Notes: generated by a model from the letters alone, not told the origin. A DNA stretch of 14,117 bases from DAOLOF01 sp964463605 (GCA_964463605.1 CAYXBZ010000023.1:1-14117), one strand, 5' to 3'; shown: positions 1 to 7,656, counted from the stretch's first letter. Program-made: numbers and translations.

Positions 1-55
1 ACCAGTGACCTTCACGATGTCAACGTGACACTCTAACCAGCTGAGCTAACTGCCC
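1..55 (-). tRNA. tRNA-Val (anticodon GAC), 3' part cut by window edge
   Basis: Read on the minus strand, the sequence starts with acceptor strand GGGCAGT. It continues with TA, D-arm GCTC...GAGT with an AGCTGGTTA loop, and an anticodon stem TCACG/CGTGA closing the 7-base loop TTGACAT. The anticodon GAC reads Val codons GUC/GUU. The variable loop AGGTC and the first bases of the T-stem (CTGGT) follow before the window ends, so the T-arm and 3' acceptor strand lie outside. The fold is canonical up to the cut. Confidence 0.93.
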
Positions 56-128
56 TTGTTTGACCACGATTTTCTTGATGTTAGATAATCAAAAAATTTC
101 TAATTATGTCTTGTTAATTAAGTTCATT

Positions 129-157
129 AGTATACTAGAAATAGTGATAATCTGCAA
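129..157 (-). promoter_or_regulatory. Possible sigma70-type promoter for tRNA-Val
   Basis: On the minus strand TTGCAG (157-152) is followed after exactly 17 bases by TATACT (134-129). The -10 box is good and the -35 box is weak (first three bases match). Transcription would begin near 122 and give a pre-tRNA with a leader of about 67 bases. It lies between the stop of the upstream minus-strand gene (188) and the tRNA, which suits an independent tRNA promoter, but AT-rich sequence makes chance matches likely. Confidence 0.4.
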
Positions 158-187
158 AAGTTGGTTCAAAATATTCAGATGAGGATA

Positions 188-832
188 TCACGCGCCAAAA
201 GCATTGCTTCGTTCATGATGCAACATGTCGTGAGTTGATTTGGCTTCTTGTCCAGAAAAATCTAATCCATGTTTATGGCGACGCTTGTTTTTCTTCATTT
301 TTGCTTGTCTGGCCCAGGTTCTGGCACTACTGACCCTCTCTCTAAGCATCCTGATAAACTCTTTTAATTTTGCAAAGAAATTTTGATGGTAAGCAGCCGA
401 TTGTCCAGGAGAAACAACGGTTTGAGTGAGAGTTATATCCACTTCTTTGTAGAACATTGCTATCTCTTGAGCGAGAGCTTTCAACTCTTCTCTTACTTCG
501 TTAATCTCTTTTTTTCTCTGCTCTTCTCTGGCATTAAAAATATCAGTTTGTTCAACTGGATTTACCATTCGATGCAACTTGTCGCGCATCTGTTGTTTTT
601 TTAACTCTTGTTGTTCTTTTTGAAGTTGTTGTTGATGTTTGCTGGCGTCAAAGACTGAGTTTTCTAGAAGTGAATTGTTTGATGGTGAGTTGAGATCATC
701 AAAACCAGTATTATTTGCTTGATTATTAAGTGTTCTTTTTTCAGATTCAGCCAAGGCTCGAGCAAAAGGATTAACGCTATTGTTTCCTTGCGACTTGTTA
801 TTGCTAGTAGAGTTTGACTTAAATGGATCCAT
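188..832 (-). CDS. Conserved hypothetical protein, DUF5660-like
   Basis: A 214-residue soluble protein with no signal peptide or membrane segment. Residues 1-60 are low-complexity, rich in Asn and Ser, and probably disordered. Residues 65-125 are Gln/Glu/Lys-rich and look like a coiled coil. The C-terminal half (about 125-200) is the ordered-looking part, with a Tyr- and Phe-containing stretch followed by an Arg/Lys-rich helix (RTWARQAKMKKNKRRHKHG, about residues 170-188) that could bind nucleic acid or the ribosome. From memory this resembles DUF5660, a family of Microgenomates-type CPR genomes with no known function; that assignment was not checked. It has its own strong promoter and lies between trigger factor and a tRNA. 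No Shine-Dalgarno precedes the ATG. No enzymatic motif was recognised. Confidence 0.82.
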   Translation of the reverse strand: MDPFKSNSTSNNKSQGNNSVNPFARALAESEKRTLNNQANNTGFDDLNSPSNNSLLENSVFDASKHQQQLQKEQQELKKQQMRDKLHRMVNPVEQTDIFNAREEQRKKEINEVREELKALAQEIAMFYKEVDITLTQTVVSPGQSAAYHQNFFAKLKEFIRMLRERVSSARTWARQAKMKKNKRRHKHGLDFSGQEAKSTHDMLHHERSNAFGA

Positions 833-853
833 AAAATATATCTTATAGATTAA

Positions 854-882
854 ATTATAGGACTATAAGAGGCTACAGTCAA
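854..882 (-). promoter_or_regulatory. Strong sigma70-type promoter of the DUF5660-like gene
   Basis: On the minus strand TTGACT (882-877), a 17-base spacer, then a perfect TATAAT (859-854). This is the closest match to consensus in the window. Transcription should start near 847, leaving a leader of about 15 bases before the ATG at 832, with no visible Shine-Dalgarno. Confidence 0.75.
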
Positions 883-927
883 TACACACCAGACTAATCA
901 AGCAAGTGACAAAATTTTGATTTTTTG

Positions 928-954
928 CCAAAACTATTAGTAATTAATGTTTGG
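928..954 (-). other. Stem-loop downstream of trigger factor
   Basis: About 30 bases after the trigger factor stop the sequence folds into a ten-pair stem: CCAAA/TTTGG, then C-G, then ATTA/TAAT, with two single-base bulges and a 5-base loop. No clear U-tract follows on the minus strand (a CAAAAAATC stretch comes next), so it is not a textbook Rho-independent terminator. It may still separate tig from the promoter at 854-882. Confidence 0.3.
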
Positions 955-984
955 ACCTAGTTAAGATTATTATCTCAATCCTCT

Positions 985-2031
985 TTATAAAGCAAGTAAC
1001 GAATCAATAATTTTTTGCTTTAATAAAACACTTTGCAAATACTGCTGATATGATTTGTCCGCTGTCATCTGTTTTTTTACTTTTTCGTCTTCAGTTTTTG
1101 CAATAAATTGACTAACTTCTTCTTGAGTGACTTGAAACTCCTCCTCTTCTGCTATCGCTTGAAATAATAACTCGACTTGAAGTTGATTCAAACTGGAATG
1201 AGTTAATTGATATGAAAGTTGATCTCGGGTCATTTGCCTTGATTTTAAGAAAGTTTCAAGATCAAGATTGAGATCTTTTAATCTCTGAATTAAGTTTTCC
1301 ATCTCTCTTTGAGCTGATTGTCTAATCAATAAGCGTGGAACTGAAGGTTTTAATTCTGAGACTAAAGTGGCAACAATTTTTTGTGCTACCATATCTTTTT
1401 TTTGAGCAGCAGTCATCTCCTTTGTTTTTGGAGAAGCCTGGGTTGATTTTTCTGATTTGCTATTTTTAGTTTTTGAATTTTTCTGCTTCTTTTTTTCTGA
1501 TGTGTTATTCTCAACTGCCTCTTTTTCTGCTTTTTCGATTTCTTTTTCGGCCTGTTTTTTTGCTTTCTTTGCAATTTTTTTATATCCATCAACTTTTAGA
1601 TCAGGTTTTTGTGAAAAATAGGCTTTAATAATCCAGTCGTTGTCTTTATTGACACTAATCGCTTGAAATTCCGGATGGGTAAGAGGTTTGTATTTGTCTG
1701 TTTTGAGAGCCGCTTCATACTCAGTTGGAAGTATTTCTTGAAGTACTAAGTTGACCATTTTGTCTTGCCCGATCTCCTTTTCTGCGACTGTCAGAGGAGC
1801 TTTTCCTTGTCGAAATCCCTTAAGTTTAAGTTTAGCAGCCTGCTCTTTTAGCTTTTTTTGATAGATGGGCTTGATTTTTTTCCAAGAAATAGTGATCTCA
1901 ATCTGAGTATCATCAGCCACCAGATCTTCAATGTTTGATGATGGTTGTGAATTATTGGGTTGGACTTTTGACTGCTCTTTCTTTTTTTCTTGGGTTATTT
2001 TTTTAGCTTTTTGAGACTTTTTATCTGACAT
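985..2031 (-). CDS. tig: Divergent trigger factor lacking the PPIase domain
   Basis: Ribosome-associated chaperone for nascent chains. The N-terminal ribosome-binding domain (about residues 40-145) carries the signature GFRQGKAP at 72-79, the loop that contacts the ribosome at the tunnel exit. The C-terminal substrate-binding helical domain follows from about 210 to 348 (VPRLLIRQSAQREMENLIQR and the later EEEFQVTQEEVSQFI region are typical). The FKBP-type peptidyl-prolyl isomerase domain that normally sits between them is absent. About 60 residues of Lys/Glu/Ser-rich, probably disordered or coiled sequence take its place. At 348 residues it is well short of the usual 430-450, and it has a Lys-rich extension of about 35 residues before the usual N-terminus. 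The ATG is supported by AAAAGGA 10 bases upstream and by a promoter farther up. It is a lone gene between sbcC and the DUF5660-like gene. Confidence 0.9.
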   Translation of the reverse strand: MSDKKSQKAKKITQEKKKEQSKVQPNNSQPSSNIEDLVADDTQIEITISWKKIKPIYQKKLKEQAAKLKLKGFRQGKAPLTVAEKEIGQDKMVNLVLQEILPTEYEAALKTDKYKPLTHPEFQAISVNKDNDWIIKAYFSQKPDLKVDGYKKIAKKAKKQAEKEIEKAEKEAVENNTSEKKKQKNSKTKNSKSEKSTQASPKTKEMTAAQKKDMVAQKIVATLVSELKPSVPRLLIRQSAQREMENLIQRLKDLNLDLETFLKSRQMTRDQLSYQLTHSSLNQLQVELLFQAIAEEEEFQVTQEEVSQFIAKTEDEKVKKQMTADKSYQQYLQSVLLKQKIIDSLLAL

Positions 2032-2041
2032 AGAATTGATT

Positions 2042-2048
2042 TCCTTTT
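2042..2048 (-). promoter_or_regulatory. Shine-Dalgarno site of tig
   Basis: AAAAGGA on the minus strand, 10 bases before the trigger factor ATG. It is worth noting because only this gene and pyrH show a recognisable site. Confidence 0.5.
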
Positions 2049-2073
2049 AGTATTAACTTCATTAGTAGGGGGG

Positions 2074-2082
2074 ATTATATCA
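2074..2082 (-). promoter_or_regulatory. Extended -10 promoter of tig
   Basis: TGATATAAT on the minus strand is a TGn element followed by a perfect TATAAT, with no good -35 box at 17 bases, as expected for an extended -10 promoter. Transcription from about 2067 would give a leader of about 36 bases containing the AAAAGGA site. It lies in the 164-base gap after sbcC, so tig is probably transcribed independently. Confidence 0.6.
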
Positions 2083-2132
2083 TGCAAGGTATTTTCATCT
2101 ACCCAAGAAATTATTCCTAATAATTCTGCATT

Positions 2133-2149
2133 AGTTGTGACAAACAACT
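2133..2149 (-). other. Small stem-loop downstream of sbcC
   Basis: A perfect 6-bp inverted repeat (AGTTGT/ACAACT, 5-base loop) begins 46 bases after the sbcC stop. It is followed on the minus strand by an AT-rich 7-bp dyad at 2110-2126 (AATTATT/AATAATT, 3-base loop). Neither has a U-tract. They may mark the 3' end of the sbcDC transcript. Confidence 0.25.
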
Positions 2150-2195
2150 CTCTTATCCAGCTGTTTTGGTAAAAACTGAAGGGAGAAGATGGAGA

Positions 2196-4526
2196 CTATT
2201 GAATCTCGATGAGATTGATGTCTTGTGAAATAAAAAACTTTTTGACTTCATCTTTGGCTGAGAAATAAATTACCTGCCACCCATCAGTTGATAATTCAAG
2301 CAACATTTGAAGCTGTTTTTTAAGTCTTGTTTGATCTGCTTTTAAAAAAGGATCGTCCATAATAAAAAACCCTTTTTCTCCTTGAAGAATCTTCTCACCC
2401 AAACTGATTCTAATTGAAAAGTAGAGTTGGTCGTAAGTGCCAGATGAAAGTTGCTGGGCTTTCAAGATAGTGTCAGAATCAGTTTTAACCTGAATTTGAT
2501 GCTGCTCTTGATCGTAGTACACTTGGGTATACTTGCCTTGAGTGATTTTATTGAATCTTTGACTTAAAGAGCTATTTTCCCCAAACAACTCACTCACTTT
2601 TCTTTTTTCACTTTGCTCCAGTTTTTCGAGGATATTGATTAACTGAACGGCACGATTCTTTCTTTGCTGATGAAGCTTGAGAAAAGCTTCTAGCTCTTGC
2701 TTGGCTTGGAGCAAATCACTCATGCTGTCGATAACAATTGGCTCAGATCTTTCTAAAAGAATAGTTCTAAATGATCGTTGTAAATCTTGGAGTGATTCTT
2801 GATAAGTTTCAAGATGTTGTGAAATTTGGGCCACTCTTTCTTGAGCTTGCTGCTGATTTTCTTGAAGTTTTTTGCACAGCTCAGAGTTATATTTAACTTG
2901 CACCTCTTCTTGTGAATTATGAGGATAAGTAGCAAGTTTACTGCGATAGTACTCTACTGCTCTTTGAGAAAAAGTTGGTTTTCCCAGTTGGTTCTCAACC
3001 AAGGTAGTGGCTTGTTGCAACTTGAGTTCAAGTTGATTTTTCTCATCTAGCTTTTCCTTTAACTGAGCACCAGATTTAACAGAGCAGTCTTGGAGAATTC
3101 TTTTTTCTAACTCTTGTTGCTGAGATAGTTCGCTGGTACATCTAGCGAGTTTTTTGTCTCGATCATCATTGATATCATCTCTTATGGCTTTTTTTTCAAC
3201 AGAGAGAGCGGCTTGCTTGGCAGCTAAGCCACTATATTCTTGTTTTAATTCACTAATTTGTTTGATAATCTTTTCGAGGTCTTTTGTTTCAAGGTCATAT
3301 TTTGCAAGTTTGATTTTGAGCTGGTTTAATCTCGAGTCAAATTTCTGTTGATCTTGAATTTGAGAGTATTGTTTTAATCCTAAAACAAAGGTTGGAATGA
3401 AAAGGAAAGCTGTGAGTATCACAAAAAATACTTGAGACTGAATAACTGTTGCCACAAGACTCACTACAAGCAAGCCACTAGAAATAAAAAGTAGTTGTTT
3501 CCAAGGTTGTTTTTGTTGTGCTTGAATTGAGGCTAAATGTTCAATTAGCAGAACTGACTCTGGTTGAAGTGAGTTTTCAATTTCTTCTTTTATCAACGAC
3601 TGCTTTTCAAGCTCTTCAGTTATTTGAGAAAGTTCTTTTTCAATTTTGTCAGCTTTTTTAATTTTTCTTTCTAGTTCTAGTTCAAACTCTTTTTTTTGAT
3701 TTGATAATCTTGAAATTTCTTGTTGTGCATAGCGAAGTTTCTCCAGATTATCTTGGGTAATTTGAGCATAAGGCTTTAGTTTTTTTTGAAGATTATCTAT
3801 CTCTTCAACTCTTTTCTTTAACGTTTGGTATTCTTCTTGCTTTTTTGCTTGTTCTTGATCTTTTAGTTGAGTTGCAATCAGTTTGATATTTCTTTGAAGA
3901 TCCCACAGTTTGTCTTCAAGTTTTGACCACTGTAATTTTTTGTCTTGCTCGACTAATCTTATTAGTTTGCTGTCAGAGTCGAGCAATGCATTGGCTCGAT
4001 CTATCCTTTCTCCCAACTTGTGATTATCAAGGATGCTCTGAAAACGATGCGTATCGGTAAGTTGGGCATAATCAACTATTTTTTTCTTGGCCAAACTGAT
4101 TTCTTCAGTTTTTAAACCAGTGAGCTGGTCAGTTAGATTGGTGTAAAATCGATCTTGATCTTTGATGTCTTTTCCGATTGATAACTCACTATTTCTGATT
4201 AGAAATAAATTTTGACATTCGTCAGGTCCCAGGTTAGTGAGTTCACTCAACGTTGGTTTTCCCTGAAGCTTCATCATTTTTTTAGTTTTATTACGAAATA
4301 GTTCAAGCGTGATAAAACCTCCATAAGAAGCAGGATCATCCTCCACTCGATCTAAATTAGAAAATTTTTTGCCCTCTTTCCCAAAAAGCAACTTAATAAG
4401 TGCGTCAAAAGTGAGACTTTTGCCTTTTTCGTTAGATCCAAAAAGCAAATTAAAGCCATCCGAGAATTGATACTCTTTGTTGGCTAGGGGTCCGTAATTT
4501 TTTAGATAAAGCTGTTTAATTTTCAT
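2196..4526 (-). CDS. SbcC/Rad50-like AAA ATPase, YhaN type, with membrane hairpin
   Basis: Likely ATPase partner of the SbcD-like nuclease encoded just upstream, together processing DNA ends. The ABC/SMC-type ATPase is split over the two ends. Walker A is GSNEKGKS (30-37). The signature region LSSGTYDQLYFS begins near 692 and Walker B GFFIMDDPFL near 717. Long Gln/Glu/Lys-rich coiled coils fill about 195-335 and 385-650. Between the two arms are two hydrophobic segments (about 343-362 and 366-384) separated by a few polar residues. They look like a transmembrane hairpin where canonical SbcC/Rad50 has its zinc hook, and no CxxC hook is seen. At 776 residues it is shorter than E. coli SbcC (about 1,050). 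The architecture resembles B. subtilis YhaN, the partner of YhaO. The ATG lies 26 bases after the sbcD stop with no clear Shine-Dalgarno, so one transcript is likely. Confidence 0.88.
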   Translation of the reverse strand: MKIKQLYLKNYGPLANKEYQFSDGFNLLFGSNEKGKSLTFDALIKLLFGKEGKKFSNLDRVEDDPASYGGFITLELFRNKTKKMMKLQGKPTLSELTNLGPDECQNLFLIRNSELSIGKDIKDQDRFYTNLTDQLTGLKTEEISLAKKKIVDYAQLTDTHRFQSILDNHKLGERIDRANALLDSDSKLIRLVEQDKKLQWSKLEDKLWDLQRNIKLIATQLKDQEQAKKQEEYQTLKKRVEEIDNLQKKLKPYAQITQDNLEKLRYAQQEISRLSNQKKEFELELERKIKKADKIEKELSQITEELEKQSLIKEEIENSLQPESVLLIEHLASIQAQQKQPWKQLLFISSGLLVVSLVATVIQSQVFFVILTAFLFIPTFVLGLKQYSQIQDQQKFDSRLNQLKIKLAKYDLETKDLEKIIKQISELKQEYSGLAAKQAALSVEKKAIRDDINDDRDKKLARCTSELSQQQELEKRILQDCSVKSGAQLKEKLDEKNQLELKLQQATTLVENQLGKPTFSQRAVEYYRSKLATYPHNSQEEVQVKYNSELCKKLQENQQQAQERVAQISQHLETYQESLQDLQRSFRTILLERSEPIVIDSMSDLLQAKQELEAFLKLHQQRKNRAVQLINILEKLEQSEKRKVSELFGENSSLSQRFNKITQGKYTQVYYDQEQHQIQVKTDSDTILKAQQLSSGTYDQLYFSIRISLGEKILQGEKGFFIMDDPFLKADQTRLKKQLQMLLELSTDGWQVIYFSAKDEVKKFFISQDINLIEIQ

Positions 4527-4552
4527 GAAATAAATCTGTCTTGCGATATAAA

Positions 4553-5632
4553 TTAGGTTGAAAGTGCCGAGATTAAAAACCGAGTCAGATCATTCATCTC
4601 AGCACTAGTTACTTTTTCAGAATTAATTTGTTCCAATATTAAATGATAAAGATCGCTATCAATTACGTTGCTTACATCTTTAACGCTAAATTTACTCTCA
4701 TCGAGTTGACTATGGTAATGCTGCGCAAGTTTTTTAAGTTTTTGATAAAGCTCTTCTTCGCTGAGTTTGAGTGTTTTTTGACTAAAAAATCCTGATATTG
4801 TCAGTAAGCCGGTTGCCTGTGGAGTAAGTTCTTCTAGAGTTTGTTTGATTTGATCAAGTTTTGATTGATCATCATCAGGTTTAAAGGCAATGCTTGTTTG
4901 AGCGAAAAACGAGGTTTGCAAAAATATTTGTTGAGGAGATTTCCCAGTCTCAATGATGCCTGCAGAGCGCGGCCCAATCTCTTTAGTCGTAATTGACACT
5001 GGAGATCCAGGATAAAGAAAGTATCCTCCGTCTTTCATTCTTGAATTTGACAGTTTTTTTACTTGAAATTTGGTATGAAAGTGACCTGCCAAAACATAAT
5101 CAAATGGAGATTGATTAAACATGCTAAGTTTAATGGGAAGATAGCGCTTATCACCCTCATCTCCAAAATCGCTACTGCTGAAAAAAAGATCGGCTAACTC
5201 GGCGTGGATGAGCAAAATCGAGAAAAGGTTGGGGTCAATTGCCTGTCCAGCCTCATCGATGGCAGTAGATAATTGATTGTTTGTGAGTGAGGCAAAAGGA
5301 ATTCCCGTGATAGTTACATCATCAATTACAACAGGTTTTTGATGATCATTAATGATGGTTACATTCTCCCCAAAAAATTCACCTGATTCATAGGAGTGAA
5401 CATCATGATTCCCTGGCAAAATAATTATCTTAAAAGAAGATTGTGAAAAAAGTTTTCGCAATTTATCTCTAAGTTGCTGAGAGTGAACGTCTTTGTCAAA
5501 CAGGTCACCAGCAATAGTAACAGCATCAACCTTTTCTTTTTTGGCCTCCTCCAGCAACACCTTAAGCGCTTGCCATCGTTCATCGCTGGCTTCTTTTAAA
5601 TGAATATCAGCAGTATGTAAAATCTTTGCCAT
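4553..5632 (-). CDS. SbcD/Mre11-like metallophosphoesterase, DNA repair exonuclease
   Basis: Two-metal phosphoesterase of the SbcD/Mre11/YhaO family, expected to cut DNA ends together with the ATPase encoded next to it. All core motifs are present in order: DxH at D9/H11 (HTADIHL), GDLFD at 42-46, PGNHD at 73-77, H143 in LLIHAE, and GHFH at 183-186. The catalytic domain takes up about residues 1-230. The remaining 130 residues form the C-terminal cap and ATPase-binding region, which is divergent. The length of 359 is typical of short SbcD proteins. The ATG is preceded by a TATAAT box but no Shine-Dalgarno. It is first in the two-gene unit sbcD-sbcC. YhaO is the closest analogue because of the YhaN-like partner; SbcD is an equally acceptable name. 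Confidence 0.92.
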   Translation of the reverse strand: MAKILHTADIHLKEASDERWQALKVLLEEAKKEKVDAVTIAGDLFDKDVHSQQLRDKLRKLFSQSSFKIIILPGNHDVHSYESGEFFGENVTIINDHQKPVVIDDVTITGIPFASLTNNQLSTAIDEAGQAIDPNLFSILLIHAELADLFFSSSDFGDEGDKRYLPIKLSMFNQSPFDYVLAGHFHTKFQVKKLSNSRMKDGGYFLYPGSPVSITTKEIGPRSAGIIETGKSPQQIFLQTSFFAQTSIAFKPDDDQSKLDQIKQTLEELTPQATGLLTISGFFSQKTLKLSEEELYQKLKKLAQHYHSQLDESKFSVKDVSNVIDSDLYHLILEQINSEKVTSAEMNDLTRFLISALST

Positions 5633-5643
5633 AAATCTAATAA

Positions 5644-5649
5644 ATTATA
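5644..5649 (-). promoter_or_regulatory. -10 box directly upstream of sbcD
   Basis: Perfect TATAAT on the minus strand, 11 bases before the ATG at 5632. No convincing -35 box lies 16-18 bases farther up. A transcript would start about 5 bases before, or at, the start codon. Confidence 0.5.
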
Positions 5650-5702
5650 TCCCAGAATACTGAAAAATGACTGAAATTCAAACGACTGTTTTTCTAGAAC
5701 AA

Positions 5703-5725
5703 CAACTCTCTTCTAAAAGAGATTG
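5703..5725 (-). terminator. Possible terminator hairpin after gapA
   Basis: About 30 bases after the gapA stop the minus strand reads CAATCTCTTTTAGAAGAGAG followed by TTG. It can fold as CAA(U)CUCU pairing with AGAG...UUG through a bulged, wobble-containing stem. The following sequence is T-rich (TTGTTCT) but not an uninterrupted T-run. This is a weak candidate only. Confidence 0.25.
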
Positions 5726-5757
5726 TACAGATGCAACTGTTGTCAAACATATCTGAA

Positions 5758-6819
5758 TCAATCAAGCGGAATCAAGGCCAGTTGATCTAGCAATCTTGCA
5801 CAGTATCCCCACTCGTTATCGTACCAAACAACCACTTTAACCAAATTTCCTCCGATAACTTGAGTTAGTTCTAGATCAATGATTGATGACTCATTTCGAC
5901 CAACGATATCGCTGGAGACAAGATGTTCATTACTGACAGCCAGAGATCCTTGATACTGATCACTTTGAGCAGCTTCAGTCAAAATGGAGTTGACTTCTTC
6001 TACGGATGTATCTTTGCTGGAAATAAAAACTATGTCTGACAGCGAGCCGGTTGGAATTGGAACTCTTACTGCCAACCCATCAAACAGTCCTTCTAGTTGT
6101 GGGATTATTTTGGTGGTGGCTTTGGCTGCCCCTGTGCTGGTTGGAATAAGATTTTCAGCTGCAGCTCTGGCGCGCCTGAGGTCTTTTTTATCTGAGTTGT
6201 CTAATAAATTCTGGGTATCTGTATAAGCATGAATGGTAGTTAAAGTTGCTTTTTCAACACCTATCTTTTCATTTAGAACATGAACTACTGGAGCAACACA
6301 GTTAGTGGTACAAGAGGCATTAGAGAAGATATTTGCTTCAGCATCAAATTGATTTACTCCTAAAACTGAAGTAGAAACATTTCCACCTTTGGCCGGGGCA
6401 GTAAGCAACACTTTTTTTGCTCCTGCAGTTAAATGTTGACTAGCATTTTCTTCTTTGAGGAAAACGCCAGTGGCTTCAAGTACTAGCTCAACTCCAAGTT
6501 TTTGCCATGGTAATTTGTTGGGATCTCTTTGGGCAGTGACGGTAATTTGTTTATCTTGAATTGTAATCACTCCCAACACTGGATCCTCATCGGTGACATC
6601 CTTATTTGATTGATGTTCTTGAAAGGAAATACCTGGATCAAAATTACCATAATTAGTATCATGTTTTAGCAGGTGAACCCAGCCTTCCAAAGACATTGAT
6701 CCAGAGGTGTTTATTGCTACTAAATCAAGATCTTGCTGATAATGGTCCCACCAAACTCTAAAAGTAGTACGACCGATACGTCCAAAACCATTAATGGCAA
6801 ATGTTTTTTTTATTGACAT
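5758..6819 (-). CDS. gap: Glyceraldehyde-3-phosphate dehydrogenase, type I
   Basis: Cytoplasmic glycolytic enzyme oxidising and phosphorylating glyceraldehyde-3-phosphate to 1,3-bisphosphoglycerate. The Rossmann signature GFGRIGR is at 11-17, the catalytic motif SNASCTTNC has Cys170, the catalytic His is H197 in TTIHAYTD, and the C-terminal WYDNEWGYC is at 332-340. At 353 residues it is slightly longer than the usual 330-340. The extra length seems to be in the loop around residues 60-82. After the second Rossmann strand the sequence is VAINTSG (34-40), with Thr38 where NAD-dependent enzymes have the Asp that binds the adenosine ribose, so NADP use is possible. A TATAAT box lies 5 bases before the ATG and there is no Shine-Dalgarno. 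It follows pyrH by 92 bases; tpiA is elsewhere, on the opposite strand. Confidence 0.97.
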   Translation of the reverse strand: MSIKKTFAINGFGRIGRTTFRVWWDHYQQDLDLVAINTSGSMSLEGWVHLLKHDTNYGNFDPGISFQEHQSNKDVTDEDPVLGVITIQDKQITVTAQRDPNKLPWQKLGVELVLEATGVFLKEENASQHLTAGAKKVLLTAPAKGGNVSTSVLGVNQFDAEANIFSNASCTTNCVAPVVHVLNEKIGVEKATLTTIHAYTDTQNLLDNSDKKDLRRARAAAENLIPTSTGAAKATTKIIPQLEGLFDGLAVRVPIPTGSLSDIVFISSKDTSVEEVNSILTEAAQSDQYQGSLAVSNEHLVSSDIVGRNESSIIDLELTQVIGGNLVKVVVWYDNEWGYCARLLDQLALIPLD

Positions 6820-6824
6820 AGCAA

Positions 6825-6830
6825 ATTATA
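6825..6830 (-). promoter_or_regulatory. -10 box immediately upstream of gap
   Basis: Perfect TATAAT on the minus strand with only five bases (TTGCT) between it and the ATG. The first base of the start codon is then at a normal distance for +1, which predicts a leaderless mRNA. No good -35 box is seen, so the assignment rests on the -10 box and its position. Confidence 0.5.
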
Positions 6831-6911
6831 AAAAATTAATTATTATTCTTGGTTTTCAGATTTATGACTGTAGTATTGAGTAACTTCTCAACTGAATGAG
6901 TAGATAAAAAG

Positions 6912-7652
6912 CTAAGCAAAGACAGTCTCAACTTCATTGCTCATGAAGGTGCCAACATCCTCTCCCTCAACAGCTTTTTCTAAGTTATCGTCCTTAAACA
7001 ACTCAAAGACCATGACCGGCATATTATTCTCTTTGGCCATAGCAAGGGCGGCTGTATCCATTACTTGGATCTCTTCTTTGCTGATAGCATCTTCATATCT
7101 AAGTGTCTTGTAACGGCGAGCATCTTTGTGTTTGAGTGGATCCTTGTCAAAGACTCCATCAACTTTTGTTGCTTTAATTAACACATCGCAGTGTAACTCA
7201 AGTGCATGCAGAGCAGCCCCTGTGTCTGTGGTGACATAAGGCATGCCGGTACCGGCACTGAGTATGATAACTCTTCCTTTTTCCATGTGGCGAATGGCCT
7301 TGCGTCGAATAAAAGGTTCGGCGACTGCAGGCATAGATAAGGCTGACTGAAGTCTACTGGGAATTTGAGCTGCTTCAAGTGCGTCCTGAAGACCAAGACC
7401 ATTAATGACGGTGGCCAGCATGCCCATATAATCGGCGGTGGCTCGGTCCATGCCACCTTTAGCTCCGGCTACACCACGAAAAATATTTCCTCCGCCAATC
7501 ACAATGGCTATCTGGACATGTTTGGTGTAAATTGCCTTAATTTTTTCAGCGATTGATTTGGCAGCATCTGGATCGATGCCATACTCTCTTTGGCCCAGTA
7601 AAGCCTCTCCTCCAACCTTAAGCATAATTCGTTTGAAGCGTTTGTCGGACAT
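6912..7652 (-). CDS. pyrH: Uridylate (UMP) kinase
   Basis: Phosphorylates UMP to UDP, the entry step from UMP to UTP, CTP and UDP-sugars. It is an amino-acid-kinase-fold protein of 246 residues, the normal bacterial length of about 240. Visible family motifs are LKVGGEAL near the N-terminus (phosphate-binding loop), VIGGGNIFRG, the UMP-binding stretch MDRATADYMGMLATVINGL, and the late IQVMDTAALAMAKENNMPV region. The ATG is backed by AAAGGA four bases upstream, one of the two clear ribosome binding sites in the window. It lies 36 bases behind the FemAB-like gene and probably shares its transcript. The usual neighbours tsf and frr are not here. Confidence 0.97.
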   Translation of the reverse strand: MSDKRFKRIMLKVGGEALLGQREYGIDPDAAKSIAEKIKAIYTKHVQIAIVIGGGNIFRGVAGAKGGMDRATADYMGMLATVINGLGLQDALEAAQIPSRLQSALSMPAVAEPFIRRKAIRHMEKGRVIILSAGTGMPYVTTDTGAALHALELHCDVLIKATKVDGVFDKDPLKHKDARRYKTLRYEDAISKEEIQVMDTAALAMAKENNMPVMVFELFKDDNLEKAVEGEDVGTFMSNEVETVFA

Positions 7653-7656
7653 TTTT

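Noticed and set aside
383..604. A 73-codon hydrophobic plus-strand frame opposite the DUF5660-like gene
   Set aside because: It is the antisense of a Gln/Glu/Lys-rich coiled coil, which always reads as Leu/Phe/Ser-rich hydrophobic sequence. No start signals support it.
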